DNA of 64,000 nucleotides from Polyodon spathula (taxonomy: Eukaryota > Chordata > Actinopteri > Acipenseriformes > Polyodontidae): NCBI RefSeq assembly GCF_017654505.1, contig NC_054536.1:16556294-16620293 (forward strand), given 5' to 3'. The notes under the pieces were generated by a model. That model was given only the letters and a program-made list of their open reading frames with translations, had not been told where the DNA came from and made no database searches. Positions 23,943 through 36,334 of the stretch are shown here, one piece after another. Each line of letters starts with the position of its first letter. The stretch's first letter is position 1. The translations under genes were made by a program, and so were the position numbers.

Positions 23943-26416
23943 TGTTTTTGAAATCGGAGGGTAGTAGTGAGATATATCTGTTGTGTCTAATTTAAACATT
24001 GCATACTCACTTGTCGGTTTCATAAGGTGATATTTAGTTTAATTATATATATCACATGCTGAGTGAGACTTGCATGGTGGTTTCTCAGATGGCTTTTGAA
24101 TAAAGTGTTACTGCTACTGCTTACCTCAGAGTTTTCTTTGTTCTGTTCTCCGAATAAACACCACAGTATATTTGCCAAATTTTCTGTACTTCATAGTGAC
24201 ATGAAAAACAGATTGTTGTGTGATGTAAATGCTGTTTAAGTTGTATACTGGCATTTTTACCTACATAAATACTATTTAGATAATTGTTACTATTAAGGTG
24301 TAGTAATAATAATAGCTCAGGTAAGTAAGTTGGTCTATGATGTCATAACCATGCGTTAAGGCAATTCTTGCTGCATAGTCATGTGATCTTGTTATGCCAA
24401 TCACAGCACTTAATTTATCCAAGACATTTTATAATGATATATAAAATGTGGGCAAATTTTCAGTCTCACAAAAAAAAAAAAATAATAATGGACCCCAGCA
24501 AAATGCTTGTAATATACTGGACAGTGTGTTCTGTATCTTCTCTTTACATACTTGATGACACCAGAGAACAATTACCTACTGTATATAAATATTGTATTTG
24601 TTCCTAATTTTACTAAAGAAATGATATGGTGAAAAAAAACACAGTTTGACTATGAAATGTTTTTTGTAAAAAAAATAAATACAGCCCGTTTAGTCTCTCA
24701 GTTACATTCTCACCCTCAAACATACCAAATAGCGTTAATTTAATAACACGAAGATGCAGATTTATTCCAAAAATATAACATTATTTCCCTGGTCAGACAG
24801 AGGCATGGTATGTGTTTTAATATTACATCTTTATGAATGTTTTTGCTGTGTTTGTTTACAACAAGGTGTGTTCTACATTCAGTAGGGAAGTTTGACTGAA
24901 TAGCATCAGAGAACCTAGAACACAATTCAGATACCTTTGATTTTTGGAGAACAATTTCTGTTTTTCTTGATTGAAAAATTATACTTACATTTATTTCTTA
25001 AAACTACAGCAGATTAGCTGAAGACACTAGCTGATGCACTGATTTTTTTTTTTGGTCATTGGAACTAGTTAAACTTTACTTGCCTGTATCAATGTCTCTC
25101 ATATGCTATTTTTATGAGCTGGAGAAGGATTTATGGAAAACAACCACACAATACAAACATGGCTACACAGTTCTAAGAAATGTTATACATAACCACCCAA
25201 ACACGTTTTTATTCCATCAATAAGCTGACAGTAGAAAAGAAAAATAAAGCAATGAGATATATAGAAATCCAAAAAATGGCAGGCCACTGTTTTAGTTTTT
25301 ATTATCAATAACAGAAATCAGTTGCAGGTTAGGAAATAAATGTATTCCTTTATGCTCAAGAGACAGAATTGATCAACTTGGCAATTTACACACCCAAGCA
25401 GAGGTGTCTAAATACAACTTCACCACCCATGGCTACATAGTGCAGACCAAAATCACTGGTAATGGAGAAGAAAAATGAAATCCCCCAGCCACTTCTTCCT
25501 TATATAACAACAAATTGATTTATATAGAATGCAGGCAGTAAAATAATAAATTGATCACCATTTACAAATAAGAACTAAATAATGGGTATTTTGTGGTCAA
25601 ATACAAAATTAAAAAATAAAACAGACAACAATGTTTGCAAAGCAAAAGTGCACAACTCTGAAGCATTTTTGACAACATACCTGAACTGTCACAAAGTAAA
25701 TGACAATGGAGAATTATGCCAAAAAAGCACAAGTAATGCAAAAGACACCTAGTCTAATTTGTTTACTGCAGCCGTCAGAAAGGTGTTTGTGTATAAAGCT
25801 CCAGAGACTTGGAATTGCCTCCCAAAGGATATGATGAGTAAGCATGTTTTCAAGCATACACTGAAAGAATATTTGTCAAGGTCAGTCTTGCTTTCATGGC
25901 AATGTAGTTATGGCTTTGTAGATTTGTTATTTTCCAGGATATTTAATTTTATAATTTATGGTATTGCTGACTTCTCTGACATGTTTTTTTTTTTTTTCAT
26001 TTCGGACAAATAAGGTCAACAATTGATATAAGCTGTAGTTGTTTCTTCTAAAAATATAATCATTGGAAAGTGTATTTGAGCAGATATAAAAGTGGGAGGA
26101 TGTAGTCGTACTTTTACTGGGGTATACTTTCTTCTAAAGTAGACTGTATGGAATATATTCTATGGCTATGCATACTATGGGATGTTAATAAAAACACCAA
26201 CTTATTATATAAGTGTAAAATATAACTTAATTGTGGGGGTACATTGGAGAATACAGGATAAACGAGCTTTGTTACTATACTTCATCCACATTGCTTTATG
26301 TTTTTTCTCCTAAAAATTTCCCTGTCCTATCTCTTATTATGTTATATAGTATTATTATAATATGATTTATTCTTCATTGTAATATTGTGTACTCTTGCAA
26401 CAATACACGTAAATAA
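23943..26416. other. Non-coding stretch
   Basis: AT-rich sequence with a LINE-like remnant at 25759-25890 (listed separately). Positions 24350-24380 share GCAATTCTTGCTGCA-like sequence with the arm of the 21735 palindrome; this may be chance. No other feature was seen. Confidence 0.4.
25759..25890 (+). pseudogene. Possible LINE ORF2 C-terminal remnant
   Basis: The frame reads VRKVFVYKAPETWNCLPKDM, then a Phe-Lys...Leu-Lys-x-Tyr-Leu pattern. This resembles the conserved tail of several non-LTR retrotransposon ORF2 proteins (a P-x-x-W-N-x-L-P motif followed by F-K-x-x-L-K). Only about 40 residues are similar, and no reverse transcriptase motifs were found nearby. Confidence is limited; a chance match is possible. 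Confidence 0.4.
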
Positions 26417-26418
26417 TA

Positions 26419-26844
26419 CAGTGCCTTGCAAAAGTATTCAGACCCTCTCACAGTTTTCAAATGTTGTTGCTTTAAAGCTTGTAATGATGACACTTTGCAG
26501 TAGGAATTAATATGTGTTACATACACAACCTACTCCTCACATTCAAAGCAAAAACAAACAAGCAAAAAATAAGTAAATAGATAATTAATATGAAATAGAA
26601 ATGGAAAAGTCATGATTAAGTAAGTATTCAAACCCTTTGCTGTGGCAAACCTAAATTAATTCAGGTGCATAAAATGACCTTAACAAGCCACACTATTAGT
26701 TGAATGGCCTCTGTCTGTGTACAACATTAGTGGATCACTTGATTTCAGAATAAAAACCCCTGTTTCTGTGAGGTTCCTTGGTCAGATAGTGAATTTAAAC
26801 CATGAAAACAAAAGAGCTTCCAAAGCAAGTCAGGGATAACAAAA
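26419..26844 (+). mobile_element. Tc1-like element 5' end with transposase start (family 5)
   Basis: Starts at a TA (26417-26418) with CAGTGCCTTGCAAAAGTATT, a classic Tc1 terminus, followed by about 360 bases of non-coding leader. A transposase start codon at 26802 opens MKTKELPKQVRDNK, the usual N-terminus of this Tc1 group. Similarity stops after about 14 codons, near 26844, so only the 5' end survives. Confidence 0.8.
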
Positions 26845-28938
26845 GTGATTTCAAATTCCAACAATGTTTTATTTGGAGTGGAGGTTTTGAAATTCCAGGT
26901 CTCTTGTGACCGCAAAGAATAATCCTAGGCAATACACGACAATTAACATTTGAAATTCTCCCTTTTGGGTTCTCTGTTGGTTGAGAGGACAGATGTACCA
27001 ATGACTTTGCTTTTCATTTATTAAATTTCTGTATAAGTTACAAACTCATACTCTTAAAAGTACTGTAACAAAACAGATTAAATGCACATCCCGCACCAAG
27101 ACTCCCTGGAAGCAAGCACACTAACAACTTGGCAATAGAGAAAGGCAGTACTGTCACACTAATTGAAACTTCAAACTGTTTGTTGATATACATTATAACA
27201 GCCCCCTCTCAATGTTTAATTACCCCTTTATGCCAGTTACAGGTTACCCATGATTCTAGGCGCTATGCAACTAATTTGCATAGCACCCCCATGCACGTCA
27301 CAGTATGAACAACAGCTGCACCCACTTTGCGCAGTCAAAAGGGCTGTGGCGCGATGCGTTCTTATTACAGCAAATAGTGAAGCTGCACAGCTTTTATAGC
27401 TGCCTGTGCCTGACGCATCGCATTCATCTGCAATAGTGTGAACCAGGCTTCAGTGTTTTACACAATTCTGAAGCAGCATGTTGTAAAGAAAGCCTCTGTA
27501 AGTTGGTAAAATCCTGTTCTTCGATGCATTTATTCTTCTGTCTTTACAGAAAACAGCTCACTCACAATTTTTTTTTGTATTTTAGCTGTCACTCATTTAC
27601 ATGCTTGCTCTCTCATTCGCTGACCTACATACAGGTAAATACTGCATCCATATGCAACCAAACAATTTACAGATACTGTACTCACAGATTTGTATTTTCA
27701 GTGCATGACATACTGCATTTAAAAGGGAATAAAGCAAAAGTCTAATCAAATGTATTTTTACATCCATTTCCAAGATGAATAAGACTATTCAAATTCACGA
27801 TTTTCACAATTTCCGTGACATCTGTGACAAAATCGTAGCTTTAATCATTAATTATTAATAACGTGCCTAGGGGTGCATTCACAGAAGCCAATCGGCCACG
27901 ACATACTTGAATGTTAAAGCTGGTCTCATTAATAATTAGATAATAGCTGTAAGTACATTGATGTACAAAGTTCAAGTTTTCAGATGTATTCAATGACTTT
28001 TTTCAAAAAGGTAACATAGATTCTCTTATACTGTACAAAGTGCTTTTTTAAAAAATTCAACAGCAAATTATGCATTCAAAGACAACCAGGGGTTTTCTCA
28101 ATTCAAGCAGCAAACTGCATCAGCCATTTCTTCTCTTGAGGTCTGGTCAAACGCTTGACTTTTGTCGACAGCAACAAGGGGACGACAGATGTTGCCAGCT
28201 TGTCACCTGGTGTGACCACCCTGGGCAACACCCTGGCAACACATCAGCGCGGTGTCTCCCACTTCAAACGATGTTCTATTTTTCAGGAGACACGAGGGCA
28301 ATATCACATGATGATAAGGGTATAGAAGACCATAAAGTCAGTCATACAGCGTATATGATACTTTCCTATTCCTGCATTTCAACCAATTAATTCTATGTAG
28401 TCCATAGATATGCAATATGTGTATTTGGTATGCCTGTCAATCCCATTAATCTCCAATCATAACATCTTTCATTTTAACAGTAAACAAAATTAAAATTAAA
28501 ATAAAAAAAATCTCAGATATGCCTTCTTGCTCTTGAAAGTCTAGAATTAAAAGTCCAGTATTGAAAACACCGTTCAGTAGAATGAATACTGATATATTTA
28601 TTATGTTTGGCATATTAAATATGTAGACCTACTAACTAAATAATTCTACTAATGCACATTTTTTTTTTTTTTTTTTAAGAAGCAACTACAGGTTTGTTAT
28701 AATGCAATTAGTACATTTTTATATGGTAGGTCTTGCTTCACAGCATGTTTACGTATCGTGACAAAAACATGCATTATGATTGGGCTGCATTACGTTGTTG
28801 CCTGTGTGTTGTCAGCTTGTCGACTGAGGGCATGTGACCACTGCAAACTGCAAGGCAACACATAGGAAACAAATGTGTTTCTCTTGTTGCCGTCAACAAA
28901 AGTCGCCTGTGTCACAATGCCTTTACTGTGTAACCTTC
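26845..28938. other. Non-coding stretch with MITE-like pieces
   Basis: Around 27345-27425 GATGCG and CGCATC segments form an imperfect inverted repeat, and the stretch ends AGTGTGAACCAGGC, a pattern common at DNA-transposon termini. Around 28158-28180 and, inverted, 28888-28912, a GACTTTTGTCGACAGCAACA-like string recurs. It may bracket a roughly 750-base non-autonomous element. Neither has confirmed ends. Confidence 0.35.
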
Positions 28939-29396
28939 TGAAGCACCCTTTCTTTTTTTTCTTTTTTTTTTTTAAATTTAGTCATTGCCAATTATTTTTT
29001 TTTTATTTTCTCCCAATTTGAAATGGCCAATTATTATTTGTTTATGCTTGGCTCACCGCTACCACCCCTGTGCTGACTTGGGAGAGGCAAAGATGAACAC
29101 ACGCTGTCCTCCGAAGTGTGTGCCGTCAGTTGGCAGCTTTTTTTACACGCTGCGGATTCACCGTGCAGCCGCCCAGGAGCTACAGCATAGGAGGACATTG
29201 CAGCTCCCAGGCAGCTAACAGGCAAGCCCACAGGAGCCCGGCCAGACTACAGGGGTCGCTGGTGCACGGTGAGCCGAGAACACCCTGGCCGACTTAGACC
29301 CCTCCCCCCCAGGTGACGCTCAGCAAATTGAGCGCCGCCTGCTGGGAACTCCCATCCATGGTCGGCTGTGGAATAGCCCATGAAGCACCCTTTCTT
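28939..29396 (-). mobile_element. tRNA-derived SINE, 5'-truncated, with 16-bp target duplication
   Basis: A 16-base direct repeat, TGAAGCACCCTTTCTT, lies at 28939-28954 and 29381-29396 and brackets 426 bases. The left end is poly(T)-rich, i.e. a poly(A) tail on the minus strand. The right end on the minus strand begins GGGCTATTCCACAGCC, which I recall as the sequence just after the tRNA B box in a sturgeon/paddlefish SINE, so the tRNA head itself is lost. Long duplication and tail are signatures of LINE-mediated retroposition. The body includes a GC-rich core. Confidence 0.8.
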
Positions 29397-29571
29397 ATTC
29401 ACTTGTATGCTATATAAGTTCTTGCTGACTAGGTATGACGCTTCCTAAAAAACAACAACAACAACAATAACAAAAATGTTTTACTGTTTTATGATTTCTG
29501 GCTTTGGAACAGCAAACTGCGAATGGTCACTCTGCTGTGGACACAGAAAGATTGCCAATATAATATTAAGC

Positions 29572-29607
<36 letters not shown>

Positions 29608-31572
29608 AAGAATAAAGAAAGAAAACAACCTACTATAACGTATACATGCCAGATCCAGGAGCATAAAACTGTAGCATGGAAAGTAATTTTTATCTAAATA
29701 TTTAAATATAAAAAATAAATACTTGAAAGGTATAATTCAATGTGATACTACTTTAACAGGTTAAACATATATTAATGCATGTTCACCAGGCTTTTTGTGA
29801 AATGGAATGTTTTGGTCTAGTTTGCTGTCCCCTGGTGACACGTACCACAGGCTCTGTTGCTTGTGTCTTTTCTGTGGTTTGAAAACATGCCAATGACTGT
29901 TACCATTCATTAACTTTTTGTTTATCTCCGATACATGTATTGTCTACATGGGGACGGCCTGCCATTGCAAATTTGCATCAAAATGGGGGACATACTGACA
30001 TCATGCCTTTAAAGATTGCTTGACAATTTATTTTTGTTCTTAATAAAAATGTAAAATGTCTGACTAAATCTAATCAAGTTTCTGAGTTCTGCAAGTGTGT
30101 ATGCTGCTTGGTCAGGAAACAAAAGTCCTCAGAGATTTTTATAGATATTATTTTATTTTTTTTCTAGATAAAATGAAAGTTTAAAATCAGTGATGCAAAC
30201 GTTTCATGAGTAACTGAAGAAAAGGATTGACTGCTACCAAGTGATTTACATTAGCATCAAACTAGCTTCTTAGCCAACCTGTTCTGAAAACTCTGTACTA
30301 CAGTACCTCACGAGGCAGCAAAATTAAAGCTGAGGAAAAGCTGAAACTCAATAAGCTTTGATGTGAAAAAACTATTTAAGCTTAATATATCAGTTTTTTG
30401 CTAGTTTTACACCATTACCCTTGTTTAATTATTTAATTTCTCTGAAAATGTGCCTCTCCCTAAGCATACTCTAAAATAGGGTTGCAACAGTTTATACAAA
30501 AAATAATTAAAATAAACGTTATAAACTGTGCATGACTTCCTGCTGATCATGTCACTTTTACATGGCTGTCTCATTCTTCTCTCTGAGGTTTCCTTGCCTT
30601 AAATGCTTTGTTCACTCTTTTTTTTTTTTAGCACTGTTAGACCACTCCAGTTATCCTCTACCACGAAAGGCCTCGAATGTTACAGTAGCTTAAGCGTGGC
30701 TCTGAGGCGCGTACACAGATCAAGAAGGGTCAAAAGCATGAGTGCTTCTAAATGTTTGCCCTTGTGTTTTTAGAGCTGGATAATTTTATAAGCTATTCTC
30801 TCCAAGTGGCAGTTATATAAATGACACTTGCATTGCAGCAGAGCTAAATTAAAAAGGACAACATACTTAAAATAAAACTGCTTCACCCTTAGTGTAGCTG
30901 AAATTCTTCATTTTGAATGGCAAATGGTTACTAATTCTAATCATTACAGTAGATATTTTACAATAAAAAGCCAGCGGCTCTTTCAAGTACAAATGCTTTG
31001 TGTAATATTAGGTAATCAAATGGTAACCCTTATAAAGGTTACCCAAAGTAAAAGCATAGAGTAGCAACATGTAAATAGGTATGGTGAAAGCATGGTAAAG
31101 CATAGGCACACACTGCAATGCACAGGAGACCTCAGCATGCTCTTTGAGAGATGTTATGCAGTCTAGACTGCTGGCCTGCAGAAAGTAGAGGCTCTTGAGT
31201 GATGAGGAAATCATCCAACTCCACCCTCCAAAAAAGCCAAAGAAATTTTCTACTCTGATTCTTAGTAATTATACATGTAGTCCCCCCCCCCCCCCCTCCC
31301 CATTTTTTTACTGAAGTATACTACTATTTTTATAAATTCTGTTTCCCAATGTTATTATCAACACTTCTTCATTTTTTTAAATAAACAGAGCTATTTCTAC
31401 AATGTATGTCTGTTATATCACCACGTATTACAACAACTAATATACACCAAAACTCTACACATAAAGCTTTAATTCTATATCTGGTTTCTGGTAACATCGA
31501 TAATCGCTCAAGCTAGCACTCTCATGAAACCCTTGATAGAATTACAAACTTAAAATGCATAACTGGGTTTAC

Positions 31573-31613
<41 letters not shown>
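31573..31613. repeat. (TAA)n microsatellite
   Basis: TAA array of about 40 bases. Confidence 0.95.
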
Positions 31614-31614
<1 letters not shown>

Positions 31615-32378
31615 CAAAACGATTTAATGTCAGTATCAGTATTTACATTTTTCTCACTGAAGGAAAATGCATACATTTCAATTAAATATGAATCAGACAG
31701 CAATAATTACACATCTTCAGCATTATGACCATCCCCACCAATAGAAAAAAGATTGTTTCTACTGCTGGTCAAATCGTTAAGGCATAAGCATAGGTATTAA
31801 AGAATGTAAATAAGAATTTAAAGACTGCTGACAACTCAAACAGGGGACAGACCGCAAACCCCAGTGCACTAGAGCTTTGAAACAGGCTTCTAAGTGTAAA
31901 AATGTGACTTCTTTTGTGCTTACTTGGGGAGGCTTTTTCGCAACAGTCATTTCTAATGTGGTCGGCAGAGCCAATGAATATACAAATGTACAGCAAGTCT
32001 GGGCCCTCAGGCCTCAGGGTGGCAGGCTGGCCTCGGTTCCCCCGGGGGGCCACAGCGCTAGCAGGTCAATTGAACACAGTCTGCATGATAGGAGGCAGAA
32101 ACAGGAGGGCTGTAATGTTGATGAACCAGACTGTCAGTCAGGAATGCAAGTTTTCAACATGGCTCTTACTGCTGCCTGCTGATAACAAAGCACTTAGAAA
32201 GCAATTACCCATATTACACTGATTGTCAGTCCCCTTAAATGCTGGTACCCTGTCACACTACTAATGCTAAACATGGGCTTTCACTGGAAAATAATTAAAT
32301 AATGCACTATTTCGGCATGGTTTCTTTAGTATGTTATGTAATGATGCGCTATACTGCCTAAATATTTAAGTGTTCTTC

Positions 32379-32383
<5 letters not shown>

Positions 32384-32467
<84 letters not shown>
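32384..32467. repeat. (TA)n microsatellite
   Basis: TA array of about 84 bases. Confidence 0.97.
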
Positions 32468-32470
<3 letters not shown>

Positions 32471-33138
32471 GTAGCTCTGAAAAATAAACTGATACTGCCG
32501 TAATGTCACAAAAGTGTATCTTTAAAATATGCATTCAAATCCCCCTTCATTAATAACTGTTCACACTAAATTATTTATTAAAAAGTGTCATTAAGTACAT
32601 AACTCTCACAAATTCTACAGTTAACTAATACACAATTCTGTGAGAGCACAATAACAGTGGCATCTTTTCTCAGCTATGGGTTCTCAATACAAATTGATTT
32701 ATTACACTGTGTGGTGGCTTAACGGCAATCATGACATTAATGCAAATTGAGAACATTAACAGTCCTCGTGTTATGCTAAGCTGGGGCAGGTAATGGGAAT
32801 ATTAATAATCTACTGTCCTACCAATGGAATACGTTTACATCAGATTCATCTTTCTGTGTATTCTGTTGGCTGGCTGTTGCGAAGTTTGTTTCTATTAGCA
32901 CTACACAATTAATTGTATTACCATATGTAATCTGTACGGTACTGTATATTTCTTAAAAAATGTAAGTGTTTGTACATTTATAGACATTAAAGAAAACACA
33001 TGGTTATAAGAAACACTTTGAAATAGAAAATTATCTGTTTACATTTAGTATTAATTACTCTTCAAAGTCAAACTGCATTGCTTCATATGAAAACACTGAA
33101 ACCAAATTAAATTAATTAAGTTATGCTGTTATAAGAGT

Positions 33139-33866
33139 TGTCACAGCAATAGTTCCCAGTTTTTTTGGTAAATCTCCCTCCTGACCTGTGAGGGGGCTAA
33201 GCAGCGAGGACAGAGTTCTTTGGACGGGCTGGCCTGACAGTTCTTTTCCCAGGTCGAGAAGTTGGTCAGTCTGGAAGGCGGCAAGACTCCGTTTCGAGAA
33301 CAGATTGATCCAGAAGGGAAACAATGTAGCAGCCGTAAATTCTAAAGGCAGCTGCATTCGTTTACCAAGGTGTCATGCGTGACAGCACATAAGGGGGCTG
33401 GAGAATTGTAATCTTTTCCTTCGCATTGATTTATAGTGAGTAGAACCAGAAGGGCAGTGAAAAGTGCTACTTAAAATCGTGAGTGTTGTGTTTTTGTTTT
33501 TTTGTAATGGTCTCGTCTTGTACGTTACCAGACAGTTAACACAGTTCCAGAGCTGTTGCCAGGGGCCAGCATGAAACCGGACAACACTGCACCTTTGTCA
33601 CAAATATAAAACTGTATCACTCTCCACGGGCACTACGGCATGCTCCCAGGACTGGTGACCATGTTTGTATTATTTGGGACTGTCTGTTCTGTTTTATACC
33701 CTGTGCTGTACACATTGGTGTGTACCATCAGGAAACTATTGTTTGGTCGCCAGACCTGGAAATAAAATAAGAACATTTCTAAAAACTGGATTACAATTAT
33801 TTCTGTCTACTTCTTTCACGCACTGCATCACCCTTGCACCTATGTACAATAAACCATTTTGCCCCA
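33139..33866 (+). mobile_element. Solo LTR, family L1, copy B
   Basis: Related to 20367-21027: both contain GGTAAATCTCCCTC near the 5' end, a GGCCTGACA segment, a GTTAACACA/GTAACACAT block and a GCCAG(G/A)GGCCAGCA-like segment. It starts TGTCACAG and ends TTTTGCCCCA. I could not find a matching target duplication at these limits, so the ends are approximate and the copy is probably older. Confidence 0.75.
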
Positions 33867-35167
33867 TATGACAAAACAGTTGTTCGGTGTTTAACTCAAA
33901 TGTCTTGCCTCACAAAAAACGGTTTAATCATAGACCGATACTATATGCAGTAATTACAAAGAAAGAAAGAAATGTGATATTATTTTATATTATAGTAAAA
34001 TATAATATAGCAGGAACATATTTAGTTATAACAATTCTAAATAATTGTTTTTATCAGCAGTATAACACTGCATAACAGAAGCTAGAACATTCTTTTTTAT
34101 TTATTTGCCCTACCCTCAATATATAAAAGCCTCATCAACACATTTGGCATAAGCAGAAAAACATATGAAAAAAAAACTATAACAGCTACTACTAACTTAA
34201 CACAAATTATAATATGATGTACATAAGTTTTTTTTTTTTTTTTAAGGTAATAACTGATTACATTTTCAAATCACAGTATACAGCCAGTTTGATTTCATGT
34301 TGAGATCCAGCAGACAGTTAAGACTAAATCCAGAGGTTAAGATTACTCTTTGCAGATTAAAGAGCTAGATTACAGAACCCAGGGTTTTTTATATTAGCTC
34401 AAATTAAAGCTTTCAACTGAAACAGGAAGAGCATTATGCAAAGAATTCTGCTTAATAATACAGATACAAAAAGAAAGCAAGACTCACTGACCCATTGGTA
34501 TCCAAGCAGACAAAGACGAAACAGGTCTAAAAAACCCAAAAGTGAGAGGCCTTTAAGAGATATTCCTCTGGTACTGTGTTTATTACAGCCTCTGCCTAGT
34601 TCACCTTATGGGAAACGAGAGAAGGGTTTTGGCTGACGCTTGGTGGTGGAACTAAATAGAGCTGTTTATTAAAGCTATTGCTACTGGATTGCATTAGGAA
34701 GTGCGGTAGACCACCTGGACCTTTCTGACTGTGGCAGTGTTTCATTTACAGTCTGCCCTTTGCAGCAACAAGGGCCACTACATTCACTGCGCTCTGTCAC
34801 ACATCATATAGTACAGAAAGAAGAACATATGAGACCGACGCTATAATGCCACAAGACTGGATGGGGGGCAATAAAAAACACCTCAGACTCCAGTACTAAT
34901 CTCCAGCCAGAGAGCTGCATTGATCACACTAATAGACACACACACACACATTCTGGCTATTTCATACCCCTGTGGGTGCACTTGTATAAAACAATATTAT
35001 TGAGCACAGTACAGAGAGGCTGTGGAAAGACAATGGGGTTTATTCAATTTGAAATGATAGCAGTGCTTGTAACATTTAGTTTATTGAATAGACCCTGATA
35101 TGATATGTCAAAAACGGAAGAACAAACAGAAGGACAAAATCAGTTTAAAACCAACTGCTGATGTCAC

Positions 35168-35201
<34 letters not shown>

Positions 35202-35631
35202 ATGTTAAAAAACAGATAGCACATGTGTCTTACTCAATATCTACGTACATATGTAGTACAAATGGCTGACTCCGTACCTGACCAATTACAGCGTTCATAA
35301 TCCCTGTGCCCGTCAGGTGTGAGAGATCCCTATCCATCACATGGAGACCGAGTAAGGGAGGCTGGGGGTTTCTTGCATGCATCTGTCAATCAACGTGTGG
35401 ACACAGAGTCATAACCATATCCAAAAGTTGAAAAAGTGAAGCTGCTCTACCTAATAGGATGAAAGAGTCATGTGACCCCAACAGTACAAGGGCGCACGCA
35501 CACACACTGTACACAATATGCTACGTATGAGTTTTTCTGCAGACATGAAGTGACAATGACAAATATCCAATAGATGGTGTTAAAGAGAGACAGGCTGTTT
35601 TTCACTACAGACAAAATACTTCAGGTTTTAC
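33867..35631. other. Non-coding stretch
   Basis: Poly(T) runs at 34228-34243 and 35170-35199 and a short CA repeat near 34938-34952. No gene was recognised. Confidence 0.4.
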
Positions 35632-35636
35632 GTACC

Positions 35637-36334
35637 TGTGGCAAAGTGGTTCGTAAGGGGAACAGGTGTAGCGGTGATGTGATGCAGGAGTGATGAACAG
35701 ACAACAGTGATTCAGTGAACAAGTGTTTATTTGTGCTGTTCCAGGTCTGGCGACCGTCAAATAATAAATCCCCGGCAGTACACAACAATGTGTAAAGCAC
35801 GGGGATGGTGAACACAGTACAGTCTCACACACAAACAAAGGCACGGTCACCAGTCCTGGGTGATATTCAAACGTGCAGGTGCTCTGTGCAGTGGTGCTCC
35901 GGATAGTGCTTTATGTGGCGACAGCTCTGGAGGTGTGCGTTAACTGTCTAGTGGTGCGAAAAATACAGACAATTATAAACAAACAAAGACAACACACAAC
36001 ATGCAATACACTCTGAGAGCTCCTCTCTCAGTCCTTCTCTCCTCATGTTACCCAAACGAAGGACAAGATCAGCGTTACCTTGCCCCCTATATGTAATCCT
36101 GCATGATATCTAGGTAAACGGTTGCAGCTGTCTTATTACTTGCAGCTGCCTCTCGTTTACCTTTCAAATCAATACGGTCTTACAACAGAGTCGCGCTTCT
36201 TTCCAGGCTGACCCACTTCCCTGACCCGGAAACGAACTGTCAGGCCAGCCCTTCCAGATACTTCTCCTCTCGTTCTTTAGCACCCTCACAGGTCGGGAGG
36301 AAGATTCATCACCAGAACTCATGTTTCCGTCACA
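35637..36334 (-). mobile_element. Solo LTR, family L1, copy C
   Basis: Minus-strand copy of the L1 LTR family, 698 bases. It begins TGTGACGG at 36334 and ends TTTGCCACA at 35637, with a perfect 5-bp target duplication GTACC (35632-35636 and 36335-36339). An AATAAA signal lies near its 3' end (about 35728 on the plus strand). No internal coding region adjoins it. Confidence 0.88.

Larger units (their letters stand above)
29397..33138. other. Non-coding stretch
   Basis: Contains a poly(A) run at 29576-29605, a C-run near 31282-31297, and (TAA)n and (TA)n arrays (listed). The 31850-32230 stretch is more GC-balanced than its flanks, lacks repeats and could be a conserved regulatory segment; that is inference only. 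Confidence 0.4.
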
